DNA of 64,000 nucleotides from Closterium sp. NIES-65 (GCA_948144175.1 CANXME010002501.1:124001-188000), one strand, 5' to 3'; shown: positions 9,723-19,910, counted from the first letter of the stretch. The notes: a model not told the origin generated them from the sequence alone. Numbers and translations are program-made.

Positions 9723-10747
9723 AACATCTCCACTTTTAGCTCCCTAGCCTCTTTCTGTGTTGGTATATGTACCGGTACCTCTACCTTTTTGTGAGTTGCC
9801 CTTGAATGCAAGTGACTAACGCTGTGACCTGAAACAGTATGTGATATGTTACATGTGCAGCCATAGCTCAAAGACCATTGATAAAAAAAAATGGTACAAT
9901 ACTAGGGCTTTAAGACCCACCTAACACATCTCTCAAGTCAACGACCACTAATCAATACCTCTTACCAGGGCCTATTATTGGTTTTGGGGTACTCTTAGGA
10001 ATCAGGGTGCCCTGATGACGTCACCATGGCTAATTTTTGGTTTTGACCAACCCTTACGATCAGTCTAGCACATTTTCAAAAACCTGATTTTTAGGGTTAC
10101 CCGTTGTGGAAAACCTGATGCGTTAGGGTTTTTGCATGTATAAAAAAGACTACCCTGAGGCATCAGTGTACCAATTCGCAAAGCCCTGCTTCAGCTGTTA
10201 TTAACATAGCACACAATAACAAGCTTAATCATTATCATCAGACAGTTGGCAAAGTCCTACCGAAATCTACATTTTCGAGAGTTGGCATAGGGAAAATCCA
10301 GGTTTCGGAGTCGGGAGGTTAGGGGACGAAGGGGGGGACCTCGCACATCAGGGTAAATCAAGGTCCCGGAAAAATTACCCAACAGCATCAGTGTTACTAC
10401 CAAAAAACACCCTTCTAGTCAAGGCATCAGGGTGATTTACACTGATAAAATGGGCCCTGGACGTCACCCTATCTGTCAGGGTATGTTTTCTTCCACCCTG
10501 TCAAAATCAGGGTACAAAATTGAGCACCCTGTTTCGTCAGGGAAATGAGGAATTGGGGCTGGGAGTGGTGATGGAATTGTGGGGAGGGGTGGGGCTGGGG
10601 GATGTGAATGAAACGGGGTGGGTTGAGCTGGGAGTGGCGAGGGATATGGGATAAATGGGGCTCGGCTGGGAGAAGTGAGGGAAATGGGGAGAAATGTGGT
10701 GAGAGGTGCTAGGGAAGTGGGGAGAATGGGGCTGGGAGAGGCGAGAG

Positions 10748-10866
10748 TGTCAAACTTCATATTTGTGTGTTATCTCTAAGCTACAGGGGGTAGCCTACAA
10801 GGGGTATAACCCATTATGGGTACCAATTTTCATAGCTCATCCATTCCTGCTCGCTAGATTCTAACA
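10748..10866 (+). repeat. 5' LTR of the old plus-strand Copia
   Basis: It begins TGTCAAACTTCATA and ends TTCTAACA. Its middle is shared with other LTRs of the lineage (GGGGGTAGCC, GGGTATAACCC). TGGTTTCAAAGCAAG follows directly, a decayed match to the initiator tRNA-Met primer site TGGTATCAGAGC. At 119 bp it is short even for Copia. Confidence 0.8.
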
Positions 10867-11599
10867 TGGTTTCAAAGCAAGTAGGTCCCTAGGACCGATT
10901 TTGTTTTTTAGGGCCCACCGTTCGTTCTACCCTGCCTGTGTTTCTGACCTGCCCCTAACGAACGTGACCCGGCTGCCCGCTAGAGCCGCCCTTCCCCACG
11001 CGTTCGCACTTGCCCTATCTAGCGGGCTGCCCCACACGCTGCCAGCGCACTGCCCTAGGCGCTAGCCGCGTGCGCAGCTGCCCGCAACCTGCCCTCACCT
11101 GCGCTGCCCACGCCCCGCGCGCACTGCTGCATGCGCCCCGCGCGTCCTGCTGCCTGCGCGTCCTGCAGCCCGCGTGCGCCTCTGCTAACCACGTTGCCTG
11201 CTGCCCGCATGCGCCCTGCTACCTGCGCATGCATCTGCTGCCAAGCGCGCCCTGCTGCCATGCAGCCCGCGTGTGCTTGCTGCTTGCGTCGCCTACTGCC
11301 CGCACGCGCCTTTGCTGTCTGTGTCGCCTGCTACCCGCATGCGCCCTGCTGCCCACGCGCCCTGCTGCCTGCATGCCCTGCACACCCTGCTGCCCTGCGC
11401 CCGGCACGCCCTGCTGCTCGAGCACTGCCTTAGCCACTATAGCTGCCACAGTCCCAGCACCTCCCATTACAACAGCTACTGCCAGCACTGCCATTACCAT
11501 TGTCGCTGCACATTCCTCTGCTGTCGCTACAGGCTCTCGCTACCACTACGGTTGCCACTCCAGCCCTTGCGCCGCTGCTGTTGATTACCGCTGCCTACC

Positions 11600-12110
11600 A
11601 TGGCCACGCCTCCAGTCTTAGCAGTTGACGCAGACGGACGCCCTTACAAGTTAGGGTTGTGATTTACGTGCCAGCACGTGTATCTCCGGCGTTTCATTAG
11701 AGATAGTGTCTCCCTGCTCGAGCACACGTCAGGGTCCCTTTAGGCCCCTACGACTCCCACTAAACATCTTGCTGATGCTGGCGAGGACGTGCAGAGGCGG
11801 TACCGGATGGACAGCCTTGCCTAGAGACAGTGGACGGAGCACGATGCTGTCGCACAGCGTGCCGTGCGAGCTCTCTTGCCAGTCGATCAGAGGGCCCAAT
11901 CTCGTCAGGTGACGTCGGCTCATACTTTGTTCGACGCTTTTGTTAGACACTAGTCCTCCCTCTCTCCTGCCACCTGTCCGTTGCAGAAGCGCTGTCCGCT
12001 GGTCGAGGAGGCGAGTGTAGGTACCTGTACGTCTGCTCCTGCTCAGCAGCAGCAACAGTGTCATTCGGAGACCCTCTCGCTGCAGCAGATTCGGGAGTGG
12101 GTTTCACAAT
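11600..12110 (+). pseudogene. Decayed Copia gag
   Basis: It starts MATPPVLAVDADGRPYKL, matching the gag start MATPSVLAFDAEGRA of better-preserved copies. Several stops and likely deletions follow. Recognisable pieces include QRAVRALLPVDQRAQ and a terminal LSLQQIREWVSQ, the gag copy of the QQLREW motif. The C-X13-C-X-H-X4-C zinc segment is not recognisable. Confidence 0.65.
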
Positions 12111-12151
12111 GATGCGTCGTCGGTGGTGTAGCGGCTACTAGTATAGGTGCT

Positions 12152-12357
12152 GTGAGCCTGCTAGCACGTACAACCCCTGCGAAGGCTGTGCACACTTTCA
12201 CACTAGACTTAGGCGCGGCTCGCTTCTTCTGCGACTACACCACAGTCACACTGCTCACTACACATGTCCCAGACACTCTGGCTGACCCCTCTGTGGGCCC
12301 AGTCGTAGCACGTGCCTCCACCGTTCTCCCATGTCCGGTAACCCCCACGGGCTCACT
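12152..12357 (+). pseudogene. Copia protease, first part, interrupted by a solo LTR
   Basis: It reads AVHTFTLDLGAARFFCDYTT and STVLPCPVTPTGSL. The active-site Asp-Ser-Gly of sister copies is Asp-Leu-Gly here. The frame resumes at 12731 (IGLHLPSFATNLVSN) and runs to 12850. It resumes again at 19393 (ATFIRRPGSGLYTLT) and continues to about 19542, across two nested insertions. Confidence 0.75.
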
Positions 12358-12725
12358 TGTGAGGATCTAGGATCGAGCTCAGAAAAGAGAATTGTAATTG
12401 AATGATCACCTGGGTACAACGCGAGGCTATATATAGGCTCGACACAAGGCACAGTAACCAGGTGTTATGCGAAGGTTCTGCGGGTCGCGAAGCGTCCCGA
12501 ACAGATCCTTCCCGAATTCGGTAGAAGGCAATTCGGTGGCAACCGAAAAGCCCGAATTCGGTGCACGCAACCTAGCTCGGTGCTATAACTATAATAAAAT
12601 ATAGGAAAGCACCTAGCCTAGGAAATCAAGCAATTCATGCATGCATATAATTATCCTATGCTAGAAATAGCATGATAAAGTAAAGGCAAGCAAGCATAGC
12701 TGGCATAAGCCGTCGTACTCTCACA
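12358..12725 (-). repeat. Solo LTR, probably Ty3/Gypsy, with 5-bp target duplication
   Basis: This is a 368-bp unit with terminal TG...CA and inverted ends TGTGAG/CTCACA. The flanks are identical: TCACT at 12353-12357 and again at 12726-12730. On the minus strand it starts TGTGAGAGTACG, like the 5' LTR of the Ty3/Gypsy element ending at 38615. It contains two perfect CCGAATTCGG palindromes (12512-12521 and 12552-12561). A solo LTR with an intact duplication indicates insertion followed by LTR-LTR recombination. Confidence 0.85.
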
Positions 12726-12845
12726 TCACTCATAGGTCTTCACCTCCCCTCGTTCGCTACAAACTTGGTGAGTAACCATTTTGTCGCTGTCACTACTCCT
12801 AGGGGTGAGCTTTTGGCGATATGCACATACTCACGGACTAGCGCC

Positions 12846-12850
12846 CACCT
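12846..12850 (+). repeat. Target-site duplication (left)
   Basis: CACCT here is repeated at 19388-19392, directly outside the two LTRs of the complete Copia element. Confidence 0.9.
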
Positions 12851-12982
12851 TGTCAAACATTATATATGTTGTGCTTTTTTAGGCTACAGTGGGTAAGCCT
12901 ATAGGGGGTACACAATTCTAGGGTTAGGTACTTGTACTGATTTCACTGTTAGTTCAATCATTCCTGTTCATTCATTTCAACA
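12851..12982 (+). repeat. 5' LTR
   Basis: The 132 bp run from TGTCAAACATTATATATG to TTCATTTCAACA. It differs from the LTR at 19256-19387 at three sites. It contains the AT-rich TTATATATG near its start and a GGGGGTACACAATTCTAGGG block typical of the family. Confidence 0.95.
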
Positions 12983-12996
12983 TGGTATAGAGCAGG
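12983..12996 (+). promoter_or_regulatory. Primer binding site (initiator tRNA-Met type)
   Basis: TGGTATAGAGCAGG directly follows the 5' LTR. It matches the canonical plant Copia site TGGTATCAGAGCAGG with one base missing (the C of TATCAG). Confidence 0.85.
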
Positions 12997-13059
12997 TCCT
13001 TCCTAGGACCGATTTTTTTTAGGGCCCACCACTACCTACCTACCTACCTACCTACCTGC

Positions 13060-13670
13060 GCCCTAGGGCGCCTCGGTTTTCACGGCCCTCTAAGGCCCCG
13101 CGACCCTCGACCCGCCCCTTAGCGACTCGCGCGCCGCCCTTTAAGGCCCCGTCGGCCCACGCGCTCGCCCTTAGCAACCCCTTACGGCCCCGCGCTCGCC
13201 CCTAGAGGCCCCACTCGGCCCCGCGCTCGCCCTTAGCGGCCCCTTACGGCCCCGCGCTCGCCCCTAGAGGCCCCGAATGGCCCCGCGCTCGCCTTAGCGG
13301 CCCCTTACGGCCCCGCGCTCGCCCCTAGAGGCCCCGATCGGCCCCGCGCTCGCCCTTAGCGGCCCCTTACGGCCCCGCGCTCGCCCCTAGAGGCCCCGAA
13401 CGGCCCCCCCAGAATGAGCCGCCCGACCCGAGCAGCCCGAACCGAGCCGCCCAGCCCGAACCGAGCCGCCCGAACCGAGCCGCCCGAACCGAGCCGCCCG
13501 AACCGAACCGCCCGAACCGAGCCGCCCAGCCCAAACCGAGCCGCGCCGCCCGAAACCTAGCCGCGCCGCCCTTCCCGAGCCGCGCCGCCCTACTTGAACC
13601 GAGCCGCGCCGCCCGTACTGGACCGAGCCGCCCTACCTGAGTCGCACTGCCTACTGTTTTTGGGGTGCCC
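13060..13670 (+). repeat. GC-rich minisatellite leader
   Basis: From about 13130 to 13410, units of roughly 55 bp alternate GGCCCCGCGCTCGCCCCTAG and GGCCCCTTACGG elements, about five times. From about 13425 to 13620, short CGAACCGAGCCGCC units repeat. The block lies between the primer site and gag, where other copies of the lineage also carry GC-rich repeats of different sequence. Confidence 0.85.
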
Positions 13671-13684
13671 CTACTGCTATTACT

Positions 13685-15589
13685 CCTACTACTGCTAAAG
13701 CTAGCCCTCCTGTGCTGGCTTTCGATGCTGAGGGCCGCCCAGTGAAGTTCGAAACCTGGCTAGATGACCTACACCTCCTCCTATAGCTCACTGCCAAGGA
13801 GGACATCTCACTGTACGATCACGCCCTAGGCCATGCTCCTGCTCCTGCTACTACTGCTGACAGCACTGCCCGCTCACAGTGGCAGACTCGTGACGCCCAC
13901 GCTCGCTTCGCTATTCGCAACTCCCTGCCGATAGATGAGCGCGAGCACTTTGGGCAGCACAAGACTGCACAGGCACTGTACACTGCTGTCGTTGCCCGCT
14001 ACTCCTCACCGGCCTCTGTCGCACTAGGCCGTCTCTCTCTTCCCTACCTGTTCCCCGACTTAGCCTCTTTCCACACAGTCGTTGACCTCATTACGCACCT
14101 CCGCACTAGTGATGCTCGCTTCCGCGCCGCCATGCCTGATGAGTTCCTTGCCAAGAACCCACCCCCACTCTGGCTCACTCTCTACCACCTAGTCACCCGC
14201 CTCCCTGACACTCTGCGCTCAGTCAGGGACCACTTCCTAGCTCGCTGCCCCACTGAGCTCACCATTGCCCTCCTCGAGAAGGAACTCCTTGCAGCTGAGG
14301 CTAGCATAGTCGCTGTAGGTGCCTCTCGTGGCGACCCCCGTACCCCGTTCTTTGAGGGGTGTTCTCCTTCCCCCCTTCTTCCCTCTGTCGCCTCTGCTGC
14401 TGCTGTCGACCTCCTTGGTGCTGAGAAGGTCGGGACTGCGTCTGCTTCGAGCGGGCGCCGCATAGGTGCTTGTGCGTCTGCCCCCCCTGGTACTGAGTCG
14501 ACGGCAGCACTGCACACCTTCACACTGGACTCAGGTGCTTCTCGCTGCTTCTTTCGTGACCGCACTGCCCTTGAGCCGCTTGCTCGGCCAGTTGCTGTCT
14601 CCCTCGCTGACCCCTCTGGGGGTCCGGTCATTGCGACCTCCTCCACTGTCCTGCCCTGTCCTGCAGTCCCGTCGGGCACACTGTCAGGTCTCCACCTCCC
14701 CTCGTTCTCTACGAACTTGGTGGCAGGTAGTGCACTCCAGGACGGGGGTGTTCACCAGTTCACCCCTGCCTACGAGCGAGTGACACACTGCACGTGTGCT
14801 CGTACGGGCCGCCACTTGGCTACCTTCACTCGGCAGCCGGGGTCGGACCTGTACACACTGACCACTGAGTCCCCTCAGGTCGCTGCGTCTGCGTCTGCGT
14901 CCGCGTCAGGTCAGCTGTCTGCCCCCTGCTCGATTCGCTCTCTGGCGCACGAGACTGTCCTCTGGCACCACCAACTTGGCCACCCGTCTGTGCAGCGCCT
15001 TCGTGCCATGCACTCCCGGTACCTTGTCTCCGGTCTTCCCAGAGTCCTCCCTCCCCTCCCACCTTCGCCTGCTCCTCCCTGTCTTCCCTGCGTCGAGGGG
15101 CGGCAGCGCGCCGCTCCTCACTCCTCCTCGTTTCCCCCGACGACTGCTCCCTTGCAGACGCTCCACATGGACGTGTGGGGCCCAGCCCGCGTCCGTGGTC
15201 AGGGTCAGGAGAGGTACTTCCTGATAGTTGTTGACGACTACTCGCGCTACACCACAGTCTTCCCCTTGCGCACCAAGGGTGAGGTCCCTGATGTCTTGAT
15301 CCCTTGGATCCGCAGAGCCCGTCTCCAGCTCAGCGAGCGTTTCCACTCGGAATTTCCTGTCCTGCGCTTGCACTCTGACAGAGGTGGTGAGTTCTCCTCC
15401 GACCTCTTGGCAGCCTACTGTGCTGAGCAGGGCATTGAGCAGTCGTTCATGCTTCCGGCCTCACCACAGCAGAATGGGGTTGCGGAGCGCCGCATTGGCC
15501 TGGTCATGGAGGTCGCCCGTACCTCCTTGATCCATGCGGCTGCCCCCCACTTTCTGTGGCCGTTTGCGGTCCGGTACGCTGCGCATTAG
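13685..15589 (+). CDS. Copia gag, protease and integrase (ends at a premature TAG)
   Basis: Gag begins near 13700 without an evident ATG (PPVLAFDAEGRPVKF). It has a TAG at 13784-13786 where sister copies have Gln. From an ATG at 14132 the frame is open for 485 residues: gag end (LITHLRTSD lies just before it), protease with HTFTLDSGASRCFF (intact Asp-Ser-Gly), GAG-pre-integrase (LWHHQLGHPS and CLPCVEG), and integrase with MDVWGPA, LHSDRGGEFSS and GVAERR, so all three DDE residues are present. The glycine-rich and zinc segments of gag are missing. The stop at 15587-15589 is TAG, where sister copies have CAG (AAHQLNLW). Confidence 0.88.
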
Positions 15590-15613
15590 CTCAACCTCTG
15601 GCCCCGTGTCTCC

Positions 15614-16219
15614 TTGCCGGAGACCTCGCCCACGCTACTGTGGACGGGGGAGGTTGGCGATGCGTCGCGTTTCCGGGTCTGGGGGTCTCGAGCTTTTGTC
15701 CGCGATTCGTCTGCGGACAAGCTCTCCTCCCGTGCTGTTCCCTGCGTCTTCCTCGGCTTTGTCCCGGACGCGCCTGGTTGGCAGTTTTACCACGCCACCT
15801 CACGCCGAGTCTTGCCCTCTCAGGACGTCACTTTTGACGAGTCCGTCCCCTACTACCGCCTCTTCCCCTACCGCACTGCTCCGCTCCCCCCCCAGCCTCT
15901 CTTCCTCGTGCCAGGTGCTGCTGTTGCAGACCCCCTCCCCCCTCAGGGTGCCGCTCCCTCAGGTGTGTCTCAGGTAGACCCAGTTGAGCCTGTTGAGGTA
16001 GCTGTTGACTCTCGTCCTGCTGTGGGTGCGGAGCCTGGGGGTGCTGAGCCTGGGGGTGCGGAGCTTGGGGGTGCTGAGCCTGGGGGTGCGGAGCCTGGGG
16101 GTGCGGAGTCTAGGGGTGCGGAGCGTGGGGGTGCGGAGCCTGGGAGTGCTGAGCCTTGGGGTGCGGAGCCTGGGGGTGCTGAGCCTGGGAGTACTGAGCC
16201 TAGGGGTGCTGAGCCGTAG
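15614..16219 (+). CDS. Copia integrase C-terminus and GGAEP pentapeptide array
   Basis: This is in frame with the preceding segment. It contains FRVWGSRAFVRDSSADKL, CVFLGFVPDAPGWQFYH and YYRLFPYRTAPLPP. These are followed by about 15 pentapeptides of GGAEP type between 16025 and 16215, each encoded by a near-identical 15-bp unit. It ends at a TAG (16217-16219) within the array, after which the same frame stays open. Confidence 0.8.
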   Translation: MPETSPTLLWTGEVGDASRFRVWGSRAFVRDSSADKLSSRAVPCVFLGFVPDAPGWQFYHATSRRVLPSQDVTFDESVPYYRLFPYRTAPLPPQPLFLVPGAAVADPLPPQGAAPSGVSQVDPVEPVEVAVDSRPAVGAEPGGAEPGGAELGGAEPGGAEPGGAESRGAERGGAEPGSAEPWGAEPGGAEPGSTEPRGAEP

Positions 16220-16546
16220 AGTCCGGAGTCTGGGGGTTCTGAGTCTGGAGGTCCTGAGCCTGAGGGTCCTACACCTGGCGGAGCCCTCTCCTCGGAGCAG
16301 CTGCGTGAGTGGTACTTCCAGTACTGCAGCCTCAGGAGAGGTACCTCTAGAGCCAGGCGTACTACTGGGACTAGTGCTAGTGCTTCTCCTCCTAGCTGGG
16401 AGCTCCCCTCCCGTGAGCGGATCCGTGAGTGGTACGAGCGGCGCTGCACTCTTCGGAGTGGCGCGCCTGGTATCGCGGACCCCGCTGCTGCTGCTGGTGC
16501 TACTGGTGCTGGAGACTCTACTGGTTCTGCTGGTGCTGCGGCCCCA

Positions 16547-19045
16547 GTGGTTGGAGCTGTTTCTGGTGCTGCGGACCCAGACGTTGGAGCTACGGCTGGT
16601 GCTGCGGACCTGGGCGCTGGTGCTGCTGCTGGTGCTGAAGACCCGGGCGTTGGAGCTGCTGCTGGTGCTGAGGACCCTGGAGCTGGTGCTGCTGCTGGTG
16701 CTGTGGAGTCGGGCGTTGGAGCTGCTGCTGGTGCGGAGGACCCTGGCGCTGGTGTCTCTGCTGGTTCTAGAGTCGCTGCACGGCAGCGGGCGTACTTCGT
16801 TCTGCTCCTTCAGCAGGTTCTTGGTCTCCCGCCTTCTCTCGGTCCTCCTCCTCCCTTAGAGTGTCCACAGCCTGTCCAGTCACGGTTACAGTTATCGCCC
16901 GCCTCCCCACTGCCTGCTCCTTCTCCCTACACTAGTCCTACTGGAGGTCTTGCTGAGCGTCATGAGCCTGTGTCTCGCCATGTATCGCCTATCCGTACTG
17001 CGCGCACTAGTGGTTGCGGTTCGCGTCAGCGTCCTCCTCCTGTCCCTGGCACGCACCGGATGTCTCTGCGTCCGTCCACTGCTCCTCTGCGTGCCCCTTT
17101 GCCTTCTCCTCCTGAGTCCTCTCTTCCTGCTCTTCTCGACCCGGAGTCGGACTCTCTTCGTGCTGCCAGTCCTACTGTCACGCGTCTCCTTGCTACTGTC
17201 GTCACTGACCCTTCTTTTGAGTCCACTGCTGCGTCTGCCCTAGTTGCTGAGCTTGTCGACTTTGCTGCTCGCTGTCGTCTAGACTACGCTGCTAGTCTTG
17301 TTGCTGAGTCTGAGTCTGTCTGTCCTCCGTCCGTCGGGGGTGAGTGTGCCCTTGGCACGGACGTCCTTGAGGACAGGCAGGAGGAGTTCCAGTGCTTGGC
17401 CGCTGCTTCACCTCATCTCGTGTCCGTACTGCTTACCCCTGACGGAGACCCGGATGCACTTGACATCCCGACTCCGCGCTCTTACGCGGAGGCGATAGAG
17501 GGTCCCTACTCTTCTCAGTGGCAGGCAGCTATGGATGCAGAGATGGCTTCCTGGAAGTCCACAGGCACCTACGTTGACGCTGTCCCCCCTCCTGGGGCGA
17601 ACATCGTCAGTGGCATGTGGATTTTCAGGTTGAAGCGGCCGCCGGGTTCTCCGCCTGTCTTCAAGGCGCGTTACGTGGCTCGTGGCTTCAATCAGCGGCA
17701 GGGAGTTGACTACTTTCAGACCTTCTCTCCCACCCGGAAGATGACCACTCTTCGGGTACTGCTGCACATAGGTGCTCACCGTGACTATGAGCTACACTCT
17801 CTTGACTTCAGCACTGCTTTCTTGCAGGGCAGCCTGCACGAGGAGATTTGGCTGCGTCGCCCACCTGGTTTCACTGGGTCTTTTCCTCCTGGCACCCAGT
17901 GGAGCCTCCGGCGGCCAGTCTACGGTCTCCGCCAGGCACCGCGTGAGTGGCACGAAACAGTGAGGACTACGCTTGCGGCTCTTGGGTTTGCTCCCTCTAC
18001 TGCCGACCCGTCGCTGTTTCTACGCACTGACACTTCTCTGCCGCTGTTCTACATCCTCGTGTACGTCGACGACTTGGTCTTTGCCACAGGTGACACTGCT
18101 GGACTCGCCTACGTGAAGTCCGAGCTGGAGAAGAGACACACGTGCACTGACCTGGGTGAACTGCGCAGCTACCTTGGCTTGCAGATCACCCGGGACAGAG
18201 CACGCCGCACCATCACCCTGACTCAGTCACACATGGTGCAGCAGGTCCTTCAGCGCTTCGGCTTCACGTACTCCTCGCCTCAGGCCACTCCTCTGCCTAC
18301 TCGCCACTCGCTCTCAGCTCTGCCTTCGGATGAGTCCGTAGAGTCGAGTGGCCCGTACCCAGAGCTTGTTGGCTGCCTCATGTACCTGATGACCTGCACA
18401 CGACCTGACCTTGCATACCCTCTTAGCATTCTCGCACGCTATGTTGCTCATGGGAGACACCGACCAGAGCACATGGCTGCAACGAAGAGGGTGTTGCGCT
18501 ACTTGTGCAGTACGTCGGGCATGGGGCTAGTGCTTGGAGGGCGGAGTCCAGTGGTCCTCACTGGTCACGCAGACGCTTCTTGGGCTGACGACCAGGCTAC
18601 GCAGCGGTCGTCACAGGGTTACACCTTCAGCCTTGGTTCCGGCTCTGTTTCGTGGCGGGCTACTCGCTCGTCTTCTGTTCTCGGCTCCAGTTGTGAGGCT
18701 GAGATCTACGCAGGGGCCATGGCTGCACAGGAGCTTCGCTGGCTCACCTACCTGCTGACTGACCTTGGAGAGCCGCCTCGTTCTCCTCCAACCCTATACG
18801 TAGACAACAAGGCCATGCTGGCCATGTGTCGAGAACAGAGACTGGAGCACAGAACAAAGCACATTGCTCTCCGCTACTTCCTTGCTCGTGAGCTACAGCA
18901 GCGTGGTCTGTTGCGGCTTGCGTACATGGCCTCTGAGGCCAACACTGCTGATGTCTTCACCAAGGCACTTGCGCCTTGTGATCATCAGCGCTTCTGCACC
19001 CAAATGGGTCTTGTACCTGTCTTGCCTCACTTGCTCACCTCTTGA
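16547..19045 (+). CDS. Copia linker, reverse transcriptase and RNase H (832 aa)
   Basis: The frame is in fact open from 16220. It includes two REW motifs (SSEQLREWYFQY and RERIREWYERR), then an Ala/Gly/Asp repeat linker (GAADPDVGATAGAA). The reverse transcriptase follows: TPRSYAEAIEG, WIFRLKRPPGSPPVFKARYV, LDFSTAFLQGSLHEEIW and the catalytic box VYVDDLVFATG. RNase H comes last: GHADASWADDQATQRSSQGY, SCEAEIYAGAM, YVDNKAML, RTKHIALRYFLARELQ and ANTADVFTKAL. The frame ends at LPHLLTS with TGA. This is the only complete RT-RNase H frame of the GC-rich lineage in the window, and its catalytic residues are intact. Confidence 0.92.
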   Translation: MVGAVSGAADPDVGATAGAADLGAGAAAGAEDPGVGAAAGAEDPGAGAAAGAVESGVGAAAGAEDPGAGVSAGSRVAARQRAYFVLLLQQVLGLPPSLGPPPPLECPQPVQSRLQLSPASPLPAPSPYTSPTGGLAERHEPVSRHVSPIRTARTSGCGSRQRPPPVPGTHRMSLRPSTAPLRAPLPSPPESSLPALLDPESDSLRAASPTVTRLLATVVTDPSFESTAASALVAELVDFAARCRLDYAASLVAESESVCPPSVGGECALGTDVLEDRQEEFQCLAAASPHLVSVLLTPDGDPDALDIPTPRSYAEAIEGPYSSQWQAAMDAEMASWKSTGTYVDAVPPPGANIVSGMWIFRLKRPPGSPPVFKARYVARGFNQRQGVDYFQTFSPTRKMTTLRVLLHIGAHRDYELHSLDFSTAFLQGSLHEEIWLRRPPGFTGSFPPGTQWSLRRPVYGLRQAPREWHETVRTTLAALGFAPSTADPSLFLRTDTSLPLFYILVYVDDLVFATGDTAGLAYVKSELEKRHTCTDLGELRSYLGLQITRDRARRTITLTQSHMVQQVLQRFGFTYSSPQATPLPTRHSLSALPSDESVESSGPYPELVGCLMYLMTCTRPDLAYPLSILARYVAHGRHRPEHMAATKRVLRYLCSTSGMGLVLGGRSPVVLTGHADASWADDQATQRSSQGYTFSLGSGSVSWRATRSSSVLGSSCEAEIYAGAMAAQELRWLTYLLTDLGEPPRSPPTLYVDNKAMLAMCREQRLEHRTKHIALRYFLARELQQRGLLRLAYMASEANTADVFTKALAPCDHQRFCTQMGLVPVLPHLLTS

Positions 19046-19255
19046 CCTTGCTTGTACTGTTACATATATATATACCTGCTCTTGCTTGTCTAGCCTTATA
19101 TATATATGTACTCATGCATGTGAACTGGCCTTGTGGCCTTGAACTTGAGCTCGAAATGTGTGGTGACTTTGTGATCCACCCTGAGCTTGCTTTGCTTTGC
19201 TTTACTTGACTGGTCTTGTGACCCCTAGTTCTCCCCCACTTCGCCTATGGGGGTG
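19046..19255 (+). promoter_or_regulatory. 3' tail with (TA)n runs and hairpin polypurine tract
   Basis: After RNase H come two TATATATATA runs, a GGCCTTGTGGCCTTG block and ATCCACCCTGAGCTTG. At the end CCCCCA (19233-19238) and TGGGGG (19248-19253) can pair as a stem. The G-rich arm ends two bases before the 3' LTR and is the likely plus-strand primer. The same tail occurs inverted in the minus-strand copies near 26049 and 40499. Confidence 0.75.
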
Positions 19256-19387
19256 TGTCAAACATTATATATGTTGTGCTTCTTTAGGCTACTGTGGGTT
19301 AGCCTATAGGGGGTACACAATTCTAGGGTTAGGTACTTGTACTGATTTCACTGTTAGTTCAATCATTCCTGTTCATTCATTTCAACA
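19256..19387 (+). repeat. 3' LTR
   Basis: This 132-bp partner of the LTR at 12851-12982 differs at three positions. It is followed by the CACCT target duplication (19388-19392). Confidence 0.95.
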
Positions 19388-19392
19388 CACCT

Positions 19393-19542
19393 CGCCACGT
19401 TCATTAGGAGACCCGGGTCTGGCCTATATACTCTGACCATTGAGTCTGCACATGTAGCTGAGTCAGGTCAGTTAGCTGCGTCTTGTTCATATCGACTTCT
19501 CACCCACCCGTCTCTCTTATGGCATAAACGTCTTGGTTGCGG
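19393..19542 (+). pseudogene. Copia protease end / GAG-pre-integrase start (old copy)
   Basis: The frame continues that of 12731-12850 once the nested element is removed. It reads ATFIRRPGSGLYTLT, SGQLAASCSYRLL and HPSLLWHKRLGC, then stops at the left LTR of the next insertion. The integrase of this old copy is resumed at about 23240. Confidence 0.75.
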
Positions 19543-19910
19543 AGATAACTGAATCAACGGGAGCTAGACTACGGGCTAGGCACGGATGTGAGAGTGATCT
19601 CTGCATTCGTTCCTTAGTCATTCTCTAGCACTTGTGCGTTTATAAGGCAAAATCGCAAGAGTTTCACTAGCAAAAGTTGAGAACAATGGTTCACAATGGC
19701 AAGGCAACAATGACTATGTTAGATGCTAGCATGCAAGCTGGTCAACTACCAGCGCAGCACGGTCGATCCCGTTCTAGCACGACAAGGTCGACCGCGCTCT
19801 AGCAGTGCAATGTCGCCGTTTGCCAACGCTACAGGTCGACGGCGTGCCATCGCTGTGGTAAGTCGGCTGTACAGCGCTGCATCTGTAGGATAGCAGCGCA
19901 CCTGCTTGCA
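19543..19910 (-). repeat. 3' LTR of the internally deleted Copia
   Basis: It aligns over its full length with 22313-22681, with scattered substitutions. Both copies contain several GGTCGA motifs. Confidence 0.8.

Larger units (their letters stand above)
9064..10747. other. Low-complexity region without an identified gene
   Basis: No homology to retrotransposon proteins is visible here. It contains one short open frame of unknown meaning (9308-9604), a TCCC microsatellite (about 9655-9722), a cluster of ATCAGGGT-type motifs (about 9990-10545) and a G-rich stretch with repeated GGGGCTGGGAG and AATGGGG motifs (10550-10745). It ends at the LTR starting at 10748. Confidence 0.6.
12851..19387 (+). 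mobile_element. Complete Ty1/Copia retrotransposon (6.5 kb) with both LTRs and TSD
   Basis: It has two 132-bp LTRs with three differences and an exact CACCT target duplication. A primer site, leader, gag, protease, integrase, RT, RNase H, hairpin polypurine tract and 3' LTR all lie on the plus strand. From gag to the end of RNase H the coding frame is continuous apart from stops at 13784, 15587 and 16217. The segment between gag and protease that normally holds the zinc motif is deleted in frame. It was inserted in the protease gene of an older copy of the same lineage. Confidence 0.95.

Noticed and set aside
16005-16859. Leu/Val-rich open frame resembling a membrane protein
   Set aside because: It is a shifted frame of the GGAEP array and linker of the Copia polyprotein; the hydrophobic pattern comes from the 15-bp repeat.
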